NCBI RefSeq assembly: GCF_004331255.1
Contig: NZ_SJOF01000001.1
Span: forward strand, 62,001 to 126,000
DNA: 64,000 nt
Source of the DNA: Acinetobacter sp. ANC 4173
GTDB taxonomy: Bacteria > Pseudomonadota > Gammaproteobacteria > Pseudomonadales > Moraxellaceae
Direction: 5' to 3'
Shown piece after piece: positions 40,025 to 49,030 of the stretch. Position 1 is the first letter of the stretch. The number at the start of each line of letters is the position of its first letter. The position numbers and the translations under genes were made by a program. The notes beneath the pieces were generated by a model. That model had not been told where the DNA came from and ran no database searches. It saw only the letters and a list, made by a program, of their open reading frames with translations.

Positions 40025-41437
40025 ATGAATGCAGTAGTGATTGCGATTGCCGTGATGTTTATTTTGTCACTGGCACGAGTTTCTGTTGTTCTGACTTTGG
40101 TCATTTCAGCAATTATTGGTGGCTTGGTTGCAGGACTTAGTTTGTCTGATACCGTGAGTGCATTTAATGCCGGTTTAGGGGATGGGGCCGAAGTTGCCTT
40201 AGCCTATGCGGTTTTAGGTGCGTTTGCATTAGCACTTTCTAAGTCTGGTTTACCCGATTTGTTGGCCCATAAACTGATTGGTTTATTGGGGGCTGAAGTC
40301 TCACATCGACGTGCACGTAAGGTGAAATATTTGTTGCTCGGTATTTTACTGGTCGCGGCCATTTGTTCACAAAACTTAATTCCCGTGCATATCGCATTTA
40401 TTCCAGTTTTGGTTCCACCTTTATTAAAAGTCATGAATCACCTGAATTTGGACCGTCGTGCTGCTGCCTGTGTCTTAACTTTAGGTTTGGTGGCGACGTA
40501 TATTTTCCTGCCTGTGGGATTCGGTGCTATTTTCCTTGAACAAATTTTGATGGGCAATATCAACAAGATTGGTGCTGCCTATCATTTGCATGTGGAGCGC
40601 TGGATGATGCCAGTAGGCATGGCGATTCCTGTGGTGGGAATGGTGCTCGGGACTTTAGTGGCGGTATTTGTCAGCTATCGTAAACCGCGCCATTATATTA
40701 ATCGTGAAGTGGTACGTGTGACCACAATTGATTTAGATAAGCCGATTCGTGCAGGTGAAGTGAATTTCGAACAAGATGCTGAAGAGTTAAAACGCGAAGC
40801 AGAGAATGTTCCAGTGATTGCGAAAAAGACCATTCTTATGGCGCTTTTAGCGATTATTTTGACCCTCATTGCACAGCTATATTCAGGTTCAATGATCTTA
40901 GGTGGACTGGTCGGTTTTGCTGTGTTGTCAGCTGCGGGTATTTTCAAATGGCAAGAAGCCGATGATGTCTTTGTACAAGGCATGCGTATGATGGCTTTGG
41001 TGGGATTCATTATGATTTCTGCTGCAGGCTTCGCTTCGGTGATGACACATACGGGTGATATCAATCAGTTGGTGAATGGGGTCGTTCATCTGATTGGTGA
41101 TAATCGTGCACTGGCGGCATTTTTGATGTTGTTTATTGGTCTGTTTGTGACGATTGGGATTGGTTCATCCTTTTCAAGCGTACCTGTTTTGGCTGTGATT
41201 TATGTTCCGCTTTGCGTACAGTTTGGCTTCTCACCATTGGCGACAGTGGCTTTAATTGGTACTGCTGCTGCACTGGGTGATGCAGGCTCTCCTGCCTCGG
41301 ATTCAACTTTGGGTCCAACCGCAGGTTTGGGTGTAGATGGCCAACATGATCATATTTGGGATACGGTTGTGCCAACGTTTATTCATTTTAATATTCCCTT
41401 GTTGGTCTTTGGTTGGATTGCCGCAATGGTGCTTTAA
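40025..41437 (+). CDS. Na+/H+ antiporter family protein (NhaC/YuiF-like)
   Basis: The 470-aa integral membrane protein has about eleven hydrophobic segments, with LSLARVSVVLTLVISAIIGG at the start. The GLGDGAEVALAYAVLGAFAL and GDAGSPASDSTLGPTAGL segments are typical of this family of putative Na+/H+ antiporters, with the last containing charged residues within the membrane. A hydrophilic loop lies at about residues 225-265. It probably exchanges Na+ (or a small organic ion) for protons; the ion is not proven. It is monocistronic. Confidence 0.82.
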   Translation: MNAVVIAIAVMFILSLARVSVVLTLVISAIIGGLVAGLSLSDTVSAFNAGLGDGAEVALAYAVLGAFALALSKSGLPDLLAHKLIGLLGAEVSHRRARKVKYLLLGILLVAAICSQNLIPVHIAFIPVLVPPLLKVMNHLNLDRRAAACVLTLGLVATYIFLPVGFGAIFLEQILMGNINKIGAAYHLHVERWMMPVGMAIPVVGMVLGTLVAVFVSYRKPRHYINREVVRVTTIDLDKPIRAGEVNFEQDAEELKREAENVPVIAKKTILMALLAIILTLIAQLYSGSMILGGLVGFAVLSAAGIFKWQEADDVFVQGMRMMALVGFIMISAAGFASVMTHTGDINQLVNGVVHLIGDNRALAAFLMLFIGLFVTIGIGSSFSSVPVLAVIYVPLCVQFGFSPLATVALIGTAAALGDAGSPASDSTLGPTAGLGVDGQHDHIWDTVVPTFIHFNIPLLVFGWIAAMVL

Positions 41438-41565
41438 TTAAATTCTGAGTATTTTAATCTATTTTATTTTAATGGATTAAAAGGTATATTTAAAATATAT
41501 TAATATGTGTGGTTATATTAAAAACTTGAGTAATATACTCTGAATGTAATAATAAATATCTGATT

Positions 41566-41596
41566 AATATGGTTGGTTTTAAATACCAACCATATT
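41566..41596. repeat. Perfect 12-bp inverted repeat upstream of ompW
   Basis: AATATGGTTGGT and ACCAACCATATT surround a 7-nt loop. It lies in a very AT-rich gap of about 300 bp (41438-41741) that otherwise contains no gene. No T-run follows. It could be the terminator-like end of the antiporter mRNA or an operator for the porin gene. Confidence 0.55.
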
Positions 41597-41741
41597 GGTC
41601 AAATTAAAATAAATAACATTATTAATCAGTGGTTTGAAAATAAGTTGTATTTATATTATTTAATAAGTGTTGCATATTAACAACAGTCTTGTTTAATATT
41701 AATTAAGCGTTAGGTTTCTTATTATAAAAAGGTTGTTTAAT

Positions 41742-42347
41742 ATGTTAAAACAAGCTGCACTTATTGCATTATTGGGGTTTTCTGCATCTGCAATGGCAGG
41801 TGGCTGGCAGGTCAAAGTCGGTGGATCTGCAATTGCTCCAACTCAAGACACAACGGTTGCTGGTGTTGGTGTTGTAAAAGCAGAAAGTGAATTGGCATTT
41901 ACCCCTTCTGTAGAGTATTTCTTTGGTGATTCTCCAATTTCTGCTGAATTATTATTGGCTGCTCCAGTCAACCATGATGTGTCAATCAATGGTGAAAATG
42001 CAGTTAAAATTAAGCATTTGCCACCAACATTAACTGTTAAATATAACTTTACAAATTCAACCCGTTTCACTCCATATATTGGGTTGGGTGGAACAGCATT
42101 TATTGCTTGGGATGAGGAAACTAAAGGTGCTCTTTCTGGTGCATCAGTTAAAGTTAAAGAAGATTATGGTTTTGCGGGTCAAATTGGTTTTAATTTCCAA
42201 CCAGCAGATGCGAAAAACTGGGGTGTATTTGTAGATGCACGTTATGCACAACTTAGCCCAGAAGTGCGTGTAGAAAATACACCAATTAAGTTTGATCTAG
42301 ATATTGACCCAATGATTTATACCATCGGTTATAGCTATAAATTCTAA
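41742..42347 (+). CDS. ompW: OmpW family outer membrane protein
   Basis: A small eight-stranded beta-barrel. I use the ATG at 41742 (MLKQAALIALLG), with an AAAGG site upstream, rather than an earlier TTG. The 201-aa protein has a signal peptide ending at AMA-GGWQVKVGGSAI, alternating beta strands (FTPYIGLGGTAFI), and a C-terminal aromatic F for Bam-mediated insertion. OmpW proteins form a narrow hydrophobic channel; in Acinetobacter they are linked to iron and colistin response. The upstream gap may hold its control sites. Confidence 0.88.
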   Translation: MLKQAALIALLGFSASAMAGGWQVKVGGSAIAPTQDTTVAGVGVVKAESELAFTPSVEYFFGDSPISAELLLAAPVNHDVSINGENAVKIKHLPPTLTVKYNFTNSTRFTPYIGLGGTAFIAWDEETKGALSGASVKVKEDYGFAGQIGFNFQPADAKNWGVFVDARYAQLSPEVRVENTPIKFDLDIDPMIYTIGYSYKF

Positions 42348-42381
42348 CTAATAAAAATAAGAATAATAATAACAGCGCTAA

Positions 42382-42409
42382 GACCTCATCTTTTGATGGG
42401 GTTTTTTTA
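42382..42409 (+). terminator. Intrinsic terminator after ompW
   Basis: Stem ACCTCATC/GATGGGGT (one T-G pair), loop TTTT, then a run of T. Confidence 0.85.
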
Positions 42410-42517
42410 TGTTCTTTATTTGAATATCTGCAACAATCTTTCACCATGTAGACGCAAAAGATTACATTTTATCTCACTGATTTTATTTAAATTAAATAAA
42501 AAATAGAGGGTTTAAAC

Positions 42518-42862
42518 ATGAGAATTTTAAAAATAACTTTATTTGTACTGACTTCATTCATTGCAATGGGCAGCAATGCTGCCAGTTTTGATTGTGCACG
42601 TGCCGAAACGATGACAGAACACAAGATCTGTCATCAACTCAGCTTGAATGATGCCGATGTGAAAATGGCGACAAGTTATAATATTTTAAAACGGTTGGTG
42701 CCCATGGGAACCCGTTCTGTGATTCAAGATGAGCAAGTCAAATGGCTACGTTTACGTGATCAATGTCGGGACAACCTGCGTTGTTTAACCGAGGTGTATG
42801 CGATGCGTCAGCAACGTTTGGATTTATATTTGCAGCAGATTTATCAACGCGGACCTTACTAA
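42518..42862 (+). CDS. LprI/DUF1311-type small secreted protein
   Basis: The 114-aa protein has a signal peptide ending near SNA-ASFDCARAETMTEHKICH. The cysteine pattern C...IC...C...C and the WLRLRDQCRDNLRCLTEVYAMR segment match the DUF1311 family, named after the lysozyme inhibitor LprI N-terminus. Four cysteines probably form two periplasmic disulfides. It could bind lysozyme or another envelope target; that is inference. An inverted repeat TTCAAT/ATTGAA lies just downstream. Confidence 0.78.
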   Translation: MRILKITLFVLTSFIAMGSNAASFDCARAETMTEHKICHQLSLNDADVKMATSYNILKRLVPMGTRSVIQDEQVKWLRLRDQCRDNLRCLTEVYAMRQQRLDLYLQQIYQRGPY

Positions 42863-42972
42863 ATGCGTAAATGTTGAAAAAAAATTCAATTGCTATTGAA
42901 AAATCATTGAGTCACTCCAATTCATTAAGCATCTGATAAAAACACTGTGTGAATGAATTCGAGGAAGGTTGT

Positions 42973-44892
42973 ATGAACGAACACAATACACAAAAACATA
43001 GCTTTCAAGCAGAAGTGGCACAATTACTCCATTTGGTGACCCACTCACTTTATTCAAATCCAGAAATCTTTTTGCGTGAGCTAATTTCGAATGCTTCGGA
43101 TGCCTGCGATAAATTGCGTTTTGAAGGTATTAACCATCCTGAATTTTATGAAAATGATCCGAACTTACATGTGCGCGTTATTTTAGATAAAGCACAAAAA
43201 ACACTGACTATTTCGGATAACGGGATTGGTCTGACACAACAGGAAGCGATTGATAACCTTGGAACGATTGCCAAGTCGGGCACCAAGGACTTTATGTCGA
43301 AGTTGACGGGCGATCAAAAAGCCGATGCGCAATTAATTGGTCAGTTTGGTGTCGGATTCTATTCGGGCTTTATTGTGGCAGATAAGATTACGGTTGAATC
43401 ACGCCATGCGGGTACAGCTGAGAATGACGCTGTGCGTTGGATCAGTGGTGGTACAGGGGACTTTGAAGTTGAGCAAATTGAAAAAGCAACCCGTGGTACA
43501 GACATTATTTTGCACTTGCGTGAAGATGCTTTAGATTATTTAGAAAGTTATAAAGTTAAGCAAATCATTAACAAATACTCTGACCATATTAGCCTGCCAA
43601 TTGAAATGCAAAAAGAGATTTGGCAGGAAGAAGAAGTAGCCGAAGGTGACGCACCGAAAGGCGGTCAGATGGTCAAAACTGATGAATGGGAAGCGATTAA
43701 CTCTGCCAGTGCTTTATGGACACGCAGTAAAAATGAAGTCACTGAAGAGCAATATATCGAGTTTTATAAGAACTTGAGTCATGATTTTGACGCGCCATTG
43801 GCATGGGCACATAACCGTGTCGAAGGTAGTACCGAATATACGCAATTACTGTACATTCCAAGCAAGGCACCGCATGACATTTTCACCCGTGAAGCCAAAG
43901 CAGGCATCAAGTTGTATGTGAAGCGCGTCTTTATTATGGATGATGCAGATAATTTAATTCCAAATTATCTCCGCTTTGTACAAGGTGTGGTGGATAGTGC
44001 GGATTTACCGCTGAATGTCAGCCGTGAATTGTTACAAGAAAGCCGCGATGTGCGTACTATCCGTGAAGGCAATGCCCGCCGTATTTTGACCGTGCTGGAT
44101 GGTCTGGCGAAGTCAGAAGATGAAAAAGACCAAGAGAAATTCAAAACTTTCTATGCTGAATTTGGTTCGGTCTTGAAAGAAGGCTTAGGTGAAGACTTTG
44201 GTAATCGTGACCGCATCTTAAAATTATTACGTTTTGCGACTTCAACCAATGACGACATCAGTACGTCTTTAGCAGACTACAAAGCGCGCATGAAAGAAGG
44301 GCAAAAAGCCATTTACTATGTGACCGCGGATAGTTTGAATGCTGCGAAGAACTCACCACAATTAGAGTTGTTCAAAAAGAAAGGCATTGAAGTGTTGTTA
44401 ATGGCAGACCGTGTGGATGAATGGGCAATGAATTTTGTCCAAGACTTTGATGGGACGCCAATGCAAAACGTATCTAAAGGTGCGGTGGATTTAGGCGATT
44501 TGCAAGATGCGGAAGAGAAGAAAGCACTAGAAGCTGCTGCAGAACAATTTAAACCTGTGGTAGACAAATTGTCTGATGCCTTAAAAGCAAAAACCAAAGA
44601 AGTTCGCGTGACTACGCGTTTAGTAGACTCTCCAGCGTGCTTGGTAACCAGTGAAGGTGAACTTTCACCACAACTCATCCGTATGTTGAAACAAGCAGGT
44701 CAGGCCGTGCCTGAAAGCAAGCCAATTCTGGAAATTAACCCTGAGCATCCATTGGTGAAAAAACTGGATGGTACAAGCCATTTTGAAGATCTGGCCAATG
44801 TGATTTTTGATCAGGCGGTGATTGCGGAAGGAGGATTACCAGAAAATCCAGCTGAGTATGTGAAGCGTATTAATCAGTTGCTACTTAAATAA
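42973..44892 (+). CDS. htpG: Hsp90-family chaperone HtpG
   Basis: ATP-dependent chaperone for client protein folding. I start it at the ATG at 42973 ([10 protein letters not shown]) behind GAGGAAGG, not eight codons earlier. The 639-aa protein has the N-terminal GHKL ATPase motifs ([44 protein letters not shown]) and the C-terminal dimerisation part. Heat-shock control is expected; a weak match to a sigma-32 promoter (ATTGAAA near 42895) is not convincing. A strong terminator follows. Confidence 0.98.
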   Translation: MNEHNTQKHSFQAEVAQLLHLVTHSLYSNPEIFLRELISNASDACDKLRFEGINHPEFYENDPNLHVRVILDKAQKTLTISDNGIGLTQQEAIDNLGTIAKSGTKDFMSKLTGDQKADAQLIGQFGVGFYSGFIVADKITVESRHAGTAENDAVRWISGGTGDFEVEQIEKATRGTDIILHLREDALDYLESYKVKQIINKYSDHISLPIEMQKEIWQEEEVAEGDAPKGGQMVKTDEWEAINSASALWTRSKNEVTEEQYIEFYKNLSHDFDAPLAWAHNRVEGSTEYTQLLYIPSKAPHDIFTREAKAGIKLYVKRVFIMDDADNLIPNYLRFVQGVVDSADLPLNVSRELLQESRDVRTIREGNARRILTVLDGLAKSEDEKDQEKFKTFYAEFGSVLKEGLGEDFGNRDRILKLLRFATSTNDDISTSLADYKARMKEGQKAIYYVTADSLNAAKNSPQLELFKKKGIEVLLMADRVDEWAMNFVQDFDGTPMQNVSKGAVDLGDLQDAEEKKALEAAAEQFKPVVDKLSDALKAKTKEVRVTTRLVDSPACLVTSEGELSPQLIRMLKQAGQAVPESKPILEINPEHPLVKKLDGTSHFEDLANVIFDQAVIAEGGLPENPAEYVKRINQLLLK

Positions 44893-44907
44893 GACAAGGA
44901 CTGATGC

Positions 44908-44939
44908 AAAAAGGCAACCTGTAACAGGTTGCCTTTTTT
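44908..44939 (+). terminator. Intrinsic terminator after htpG
   Basis: Stem AAAAAGGCAACCTG/CAGGTTGCCTTTTT with a 3-nt loop; symmetrical, so likely bidirectional. Confidence 0.93.
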
Positions 44940-44951
44940 ACTGAAACGCTT

Positions 44952-44979
44952 TTGTTGATAACAGAGAAGTTATCCACAA
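44952..44979. other. Paired DnaA-box-like inverted repeat
   Basis: TTGTTGATAAC (44952-44962) and GTTATCCACAA (44969-44979) are 11-bp arms with one mismatch. The right arm contains TTATCCACA, a perfect DnaA-box consensus; the left arm, read on the other strand, contains TTATCAACA. It lies between the convergent ends of htpG and the next gene. It may bind DnaA, or be only a terminator-like stem. Confidence 0.45.
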
Positions 44980-44984
44980 TTGGC

Positions 44985-46124
44985 TTAAAAGAGTGCTTCT
45001 AAGCGTAATAGTGTACTTAGGTAGTGGCTACGGTCTGCACGATGATCATTGTAATAATTGATATCGGTTTGCACATAGAACCATTCACGCCATAAAGGCT
45101 GTCGCCAAGAAATAAATGGTCCCCAACTATTCAGACGTAAATCTGAATTGTCCAAATAACCACCGGTGTAAAGCCCATAGTTAAACTGGTTGCCCTGAAA
45201 GAATTGATGTTGGCGGAAAGCGTAGTTGTCCCAATTTAAATCATCTTTTTGAGCATCGGCATAGGTTAAGCTGAATTGGTCACTCAAGAAAGCTTCGTTA
45301 GGACGTGCATGAGTCAACTCTAAGTTGGTTCTTAAATAATTTTCACTGTCGACCCCATAACGGTAAATCTGTTCGGCATGGAAGAAAAAGTCATTTTCTA
45401 AGGTCCAATCTTTTTTGGCTTTCAAACGCAGGTAGATATCATCGCCAGAACGAACCCCGATATCAAAGTCGGTTTCAAATGGGAGGCGTTTGGAAATATC
45501 TGACCAACGTAAAGCCAATGAACTGTTGGCATCTCGGTTTTGACGCCGATCATAGGCTTTGTCATTGTCTGGACTCGGTGGGTTCTCATTGGTGATGGCC
45601 ACGTTGTTAGCCAATTCGTTATCGAGTGAGTCATCACCAAAGACCAGACTGAGTTTTTTTTCTAAGTTGGGTAAACTGATCTTACCGCGAATACGAGGTT
45701 TAACGTCGTATTCATCATATTTGTTCCAACGGTTATCAATCAGCACCCTTAAAGTTGCAGAAGCAGGAGTGTTGGTATCTTTTTCACCAAACCAACCATC
45801 AATGTTTTGCGAGGTATCATCAGCCCAGTTACGAATGAGCTTTTGTTTACGATCTATCCAAGTTTGATCTTCCGTGACCACCGCTGAAGGCACAATTTGT
45901 TCATCGGATTGTTCTGGCAGAACCGTTGGGGCCGAATCAATCCAACGTGGAATAGTATAGAGCAAACTATCTTCCGTGTTGGGTGCTTGCTCTATGCTAT
46001 ACGGGGGTGAAGCTGGGGAGACTTGTTGTGTGTCATTCGTATTTGCCCAGCTTGAAGTATGGCCCATCCCCAAGGCAACCATCAACACAAGTGGCTGTGT
46101 AAAAGTTTTTCTCATTGTAGGCAT
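44985..46124 (-). CDS. Predicted outer-membrane beta-barrel protein, unknown family
   Basis: The 379-aa protein has a signal peptide (MRKTFTQPLVLMVALGMGHT, cleavage near SWA-NTN). A short region with Pro/Ser/Gln is followed by strongly amphipathic, Asp- and aromatic-rich strands (LRVLIDNRWNKYDEYDVKPR, LNWDNYAFRQHQF, WFYVQTDINYY), and it ends in F. This is the pattern of an outer-membrane barrel. Two ATGs (46124, 46115) compete for the start. I do not recognise the family. It faces the end of htpG. Confidence 0.7.
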   Translation of the reverse strand: MPTMRKTFTQPLVLMVALGMGHTSSWANTNDTQQVSPASPPYSIEQAPNTEDSLLYTIPRWIDSAPTVLPEQSDEQIVPSAVVTEDQTWIDRKQKLIRNWADDTSQNIDGWFGEKDTNTPASATLRVLIDNRWNKYDEYDVKPRIRGKISLPNLEKKLSLVFGDDSLDNELANNVAITNENPPSPDNDKAYDRRQNRDANSSLALRWSDISKRLPFETDFDIGVRSGDDIYLRLKAKKDWTLENDFFFHAEQIYRYGVDSENYLRTNLELTHARPNEAFLSDQFSLTYADAQKDDLNWDNYAFRQHQFFQGNQFNYGLYTGGYLDNSDLRLNSWGPFISWRQPLWREWFYVQTDINYYNDHRADRSHYLSTLLRLEALF

Positions 46125-46203
46125 TCTTTTATTCTAAATTTACCTTCCAAGTTTGGTAATTTTTAGGGATGAAAATCAAGCTTTTGCTACAAAATAAAAT
46201 AAA

Positions 46204-47685
46204 TTAACTGCTAATGTGTATTTGAATGGCATCATGCAATTTTGAAGCCGAAATCGGTTGTGGTAGCGTTTGAATAATCCTTTGGATTAATTGCCATGAC
46301 ACACCTTGATTGCGGTCTAAGAGAATATAAGGATAAGCCATTTCTTCATGCGATAACTGTAGTCGAGCCTGACCATGAATGACACGAATTTTCTGCCGTT
46401 CTTTAAGCAAGATAATTGCGGTTGTGTAGCTGGCAGAAGTTTCTTCAAATGCAATTAATTTATGCTTTTGAATACATTGTGCAGGAATAAAGGGTTGATA
46501 AGTTTCAGTGTTCCAGACCAATTCGGCTTGTTCGCTATACAGTTCGAAAAATTGCTCCGCATTTTTACATTGTTTGAGTGATTGCTCATTCGGCAGGAGT
46601 TTAAGTGCTACAAGTTCGTAAGCATAATGTTGGCTGACAATATTGCCAAGGCGTATGGCATGTAATTGATCTTCTGCGCCTAAAATCACGATATATTTGA
46701 CAAAGCGTCCTTGAGCATTGATTTGTTCTGCTAAATAAACGGGTTGATTGGCATACTGTTGCAGTTGCGCAGCCGAGATAACAATCTCAAGTAAAGGTAT
46801 GATTTCTGGAACATTTTCCAGTGTTAAGCTACAAAGCGCTAACTCTTGTGCTTGAGGGAATTCTAATGCGGTTAAACGACATTTCCACTGCCCAAGTTCA
46901 ACGACTTGTGGAAGCAGATGATTGGAGTTGAGAGGCGTCGTGGCTGTTGCCACTTTGGTTGAAAACAACGAGTGCGCGGCATCATCCTCTTTTGGGTTCA
47001 ATTCAAGTGTGTGGTTTGCGAGGCTTGCTGAATCGGACTCCAGAGGCTGCATTGGGGGGGGTGAGGAAGCAGAATTTTGCTGTAGTGCGAGTGGTTCAAA
47101 AGAAAAGGGGCTATTGGCTGTGTTGGGTGCCATGATGCTGTCATCTTTTCTAGAACTTGCAAATGAAACAGAGCTTTTTTTGCTGGTTTTAAAATTCTTA
47201 GCTGTTTCGACGGACAATTGATTCAGCTCGGCATCCGTTTTTAATGCCGCATAGATTTCTTGTTGTTCTAACATCCAGGCATAATTTTGTTCGAGCCCAT
47301 CCCAGTCACTTATTAGCGCAGTACGATGTGGAGCAGGGATATACCAGATTTGAAAGCCTAAATTGGCACGATGTAAAATCGCCCAGCCCATTTCTGGGTG
47401 CTGCTCAAGTGCCTGTTCTAAGGCTAAGTCCTGCTTAAATACGCCACGAAAGGTTTGTCGATATAACGAATGTTGAGCAAACTCATCTGCTGCATGCTCG
47501 GGATGCATATAAGATTTAAAATTCAGAATTTGCTTTTTAAAAATAGGTTCATCACAACGCAAAAAGATTTCTTTTAGACGACATTTTGATTTTGCAATTT
47601 CATAAAATGACAAAGATCGTTGGTCTAAGCCATGAATAAGACCTTGTAATTCCTTGGCTAAATGGACTTTTTCTAAAACATTCAT
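46204..47685 (-). CDS. Two-domain cytoplasmic protein of unknown function
   Basis: The 493-aa protein has no signal peptide or membrane segment. An N-terminal helical domain (about 1-165) is joined by a Ser/Pro/Asn-rich, disordered linker (about 165-260) to a mixed C-terminal domain that ends with KIRVIHGQARLQLSHEEMAY. That last part is faintly like the ParB/Srx fold (GxxR), but this is weak. The linker encodes PPP through a C8 homopolymer (complement of 47054-47061). It starts 10 bp after a 61-aa gene, in one operon. No family recognised. Confidence 0.65.
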   Translation of the reverse strand: MNVLEKVHLAKELQGLIHGLDQRSLSFYEIAKSKCRLKEIFLRCDEPIFKKQILNFKSYMHPEHAADEFAQHSLYRQTFRGVFKQDLALEQALEQHPEMGWAILHRANLGFQIWYIPAPHRTALISDWDGLEQNYAWMLEQQEIYAALKTDAELNQLSVETAKNFKTSKKSSVSFASSRKDDSIMAPNTANSPFSFEPLALQQNSASSPPPMQPLESDSASLANHTLELNPKEDDAAHSLFSTKVATATTPLNSNHLLPQVVELGQWKCRLTALEFPQAQELALCSLTLENVPEIIPLLEIVISAAQLQQYANQPVYLAEQINAQGRFVKYIVILGAEDQLHAIRLGNIVSQHYAYELVALKLLPNEQSLKQCKNAEQFFELYSEQAELVWNTETYQPFIPAQCIQKHKLIAFEETSASYTTAIILLKERQKIRVIHGQARLQLSHEEMAYPYILLDRNQGVSWQLIQRIIQTLPQPISASKLHDAIQIHISS

Positions 47686-47694
47686 AGATAGTCT

Positions 47695-47880
47695 TTATAG
47701 ATGCTGTTGAGCCTTTTCCAAATAACTTGCCAAAACAATATTGGCTGCTATTTCTAACAATTTATATTCTGTAGATGTATGTTGAGGATAGTGTTCTGCC
47801 ATGGCAATCAATTCATCCAAATTAATTGCTTGCGGGGGAACTGTTCCTTGAATCAGTGCTTGAATATCTTGCATGTACAT
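47695..47880 (-). CDS. 61-aa protein of unknown function, upstream partner of the 493-aa gene
   Basis: The ATG at 47880 has GAGGAA at a good distance. The small acidic helical protein (LDELIAMAEHYPQHTSTEYK, then LLEIAANIVLASYLEKAQQHL) has no signal peptide. It overlaps nothing and is followed after 9 bp by the 493-aa gene, so the two are likely co-translated and may form a complex. Genes of this shape often are antitoxin-like or adaptor-like, but nothing specific supports that here. Confidence 0.6.
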   Translation of the reverse strand: MYMQDIQALIQGTVPPQAINLDELIAMAEHYPQHTSTEYKLLEIAANIVLASYLEKAQQHL

Positions 47881-48140
47881 AAAATCAAATTCCTCGATTA
47901 ATGCATCTAGATCACTTGATTATATGGATTTATCAGAAAAAAACATGAAAATTTTTGTCATCTTTGACGCATTTTTGGGTGAATATGACATTTATTTAAA
48001 AGTTTTGCTTAAAAATTATTCGTAACAATTCATTTTCAATGAATCACAGCAATACCTGCTGTTGAAAAAAGCAGATGGTTACACCATTTTTACTTTGTAT
48101 TTTAGACATGTATGCGTAGCTCAACAATAAAAATGATGTC

Positions 48141-48322
48141 TTAAGCTGCATCTTTTGCCAGTGCAGCTGCATCTTGAGCAGTCTGTTCAGTTGATGTCGC
48201 GGTTGGCGTTTGGGCTTTCACCTCTTTTTTCCCAGCGAAATTGGGTACAAAACCAATTGTGCAGAAACTTGAGTAGAACGTGCAAATGTGGCCATAGCCA
48301 AAATAGATTTCATGATTGACAT
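48141..48322 (-). pseudogene. Frameshifted small exported protein
   Basis: An ATG at 48322, after AAGGTG, opens MSIMKSILAMATFARSTQVS, a normal signal peptide with cleavage near VSA-Q, then runs to an early stop. In the neighbouring frame, the sequence continues smoothly as FAGKKEVKAQTPTATSTEQT and ends AQDAAALAKDAA. A one-base change near 48230-48260 would join them into a protein of about 60 aa. Either a mutated gene or a sequencing error. Confidence 0.55.
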
Positions 48323-48536
48323 AAAAATCACCTTGATAACAAAGAGAAGATCTAAATTGGATGGGCATAAAAAATAAGCAAATGAATAGTATTAAAAAGC
48401 GATCAAAATAGGGTATTTTTTATCTGTAAAAAGATGAATGATTATTAAAATTGTTTTTAAATCAATGTAATATGGTTGTTTATTTAAGATTGCCTTAGCT
48501 CTTAAGACAATCTTAGGGTAGTGAAAAATAAGATAT

Positions 48537-48770
48537 TTAACGGTGCTTAGACTGATGCTTTTGATACATTTTTGCACTCATCATTCCGATGACTGCACCT
48601 GAAAAAGGGCTAAGTCTAGGAAGAAAACGCCCCGCAATTGCACCCATCACAGCACCTGCAAAAGCAGGGGAAACACGAGATTTCTTTTTTGTTTGGGTTG
48701 ATCTGGCACGGGAAAGATCTTGTGTGGTTGGCGCGTCAGTAGTTTGATCTGGAGTCGCTTGATGGTTCAT
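48537..48770 (-). CDS. 77-aa protein with glycine-rich hydrophobic segments
   Basis: The ATG at 48770 has GAGG 6 nt upstream. The hydrophilic Thr/Gln/Lys-rich first half is followed by AFAGAVMGAIAGRFLPRLSP and FSGAVIGMMSAKMYQ, two short Gly/Ala-rich segments that could insert into a membrane as a small hairpin. No signal peptide or known family. The strand is the same as the neighbouring small genes. Confidence 0.55.
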   Translation of the reverse strand: MNHQATPDQTTDAPTTQDLSRARSTQTKKKSRVSPAFAGAVMGAIAGRFLPRLSPFSGAVIGMMSAKMYQKHQSKHR

Positions 48771-48967
48771 ATAAACCTCATGTCAAAAGTTGGATGAGTA
48801 ACTGTACTGTTCTAGCCTATTCCCATGTTATGTAAGAACTGTCATATTCCTGTGTAGTCAGGGCTGACTTTATACAAGCGAATTGTTTTGATTGTTGATG
48901 AAAATGTGTACTGCGTATGGATTCGGTTATATCGGTTTTAAGAGCAATATCTAAATTGTTTCGACAG

Positions 48968-49000
48968 AAAAAACCTCCAAAGTTTGTACTCAGGAGGTTT
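48968..49000 (-). terminator. Intrinsic terminator after the DsbA-like gene
   Basis: Stem AAACCTCC/GGAGGTTT with a 14-nt loop; on the minus strand it is followed by T residues. It lies about 30 bp after the stop at 49031. Confidence 0.75.
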
Positions 49001-49030
49001 GAAAATGACAGTAATTAAATTATGAGAGGC

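Noticed and set aside
42863..42972. Heat-shock (sigma-32) promoter before htpG
   Set aside because: ATTGAAA is present, but the -10 region does not match CCCCAT-type consensus.
46922..47221. 99-codon plus-strand frame inside the 493-aa gene
   Set aside because: Low-complexity reading of the linker's opposite strand, with no start site or protein-like pattern.
48392..48577. 61-codon minus-strand frame next to the 77-aa gene
   Set aside because: Very Ile/Leu/Lys-rich composition of AT-rich spacer, overlaps the end of the better-supported 77-aa gene, and has no ribosome-binding site.
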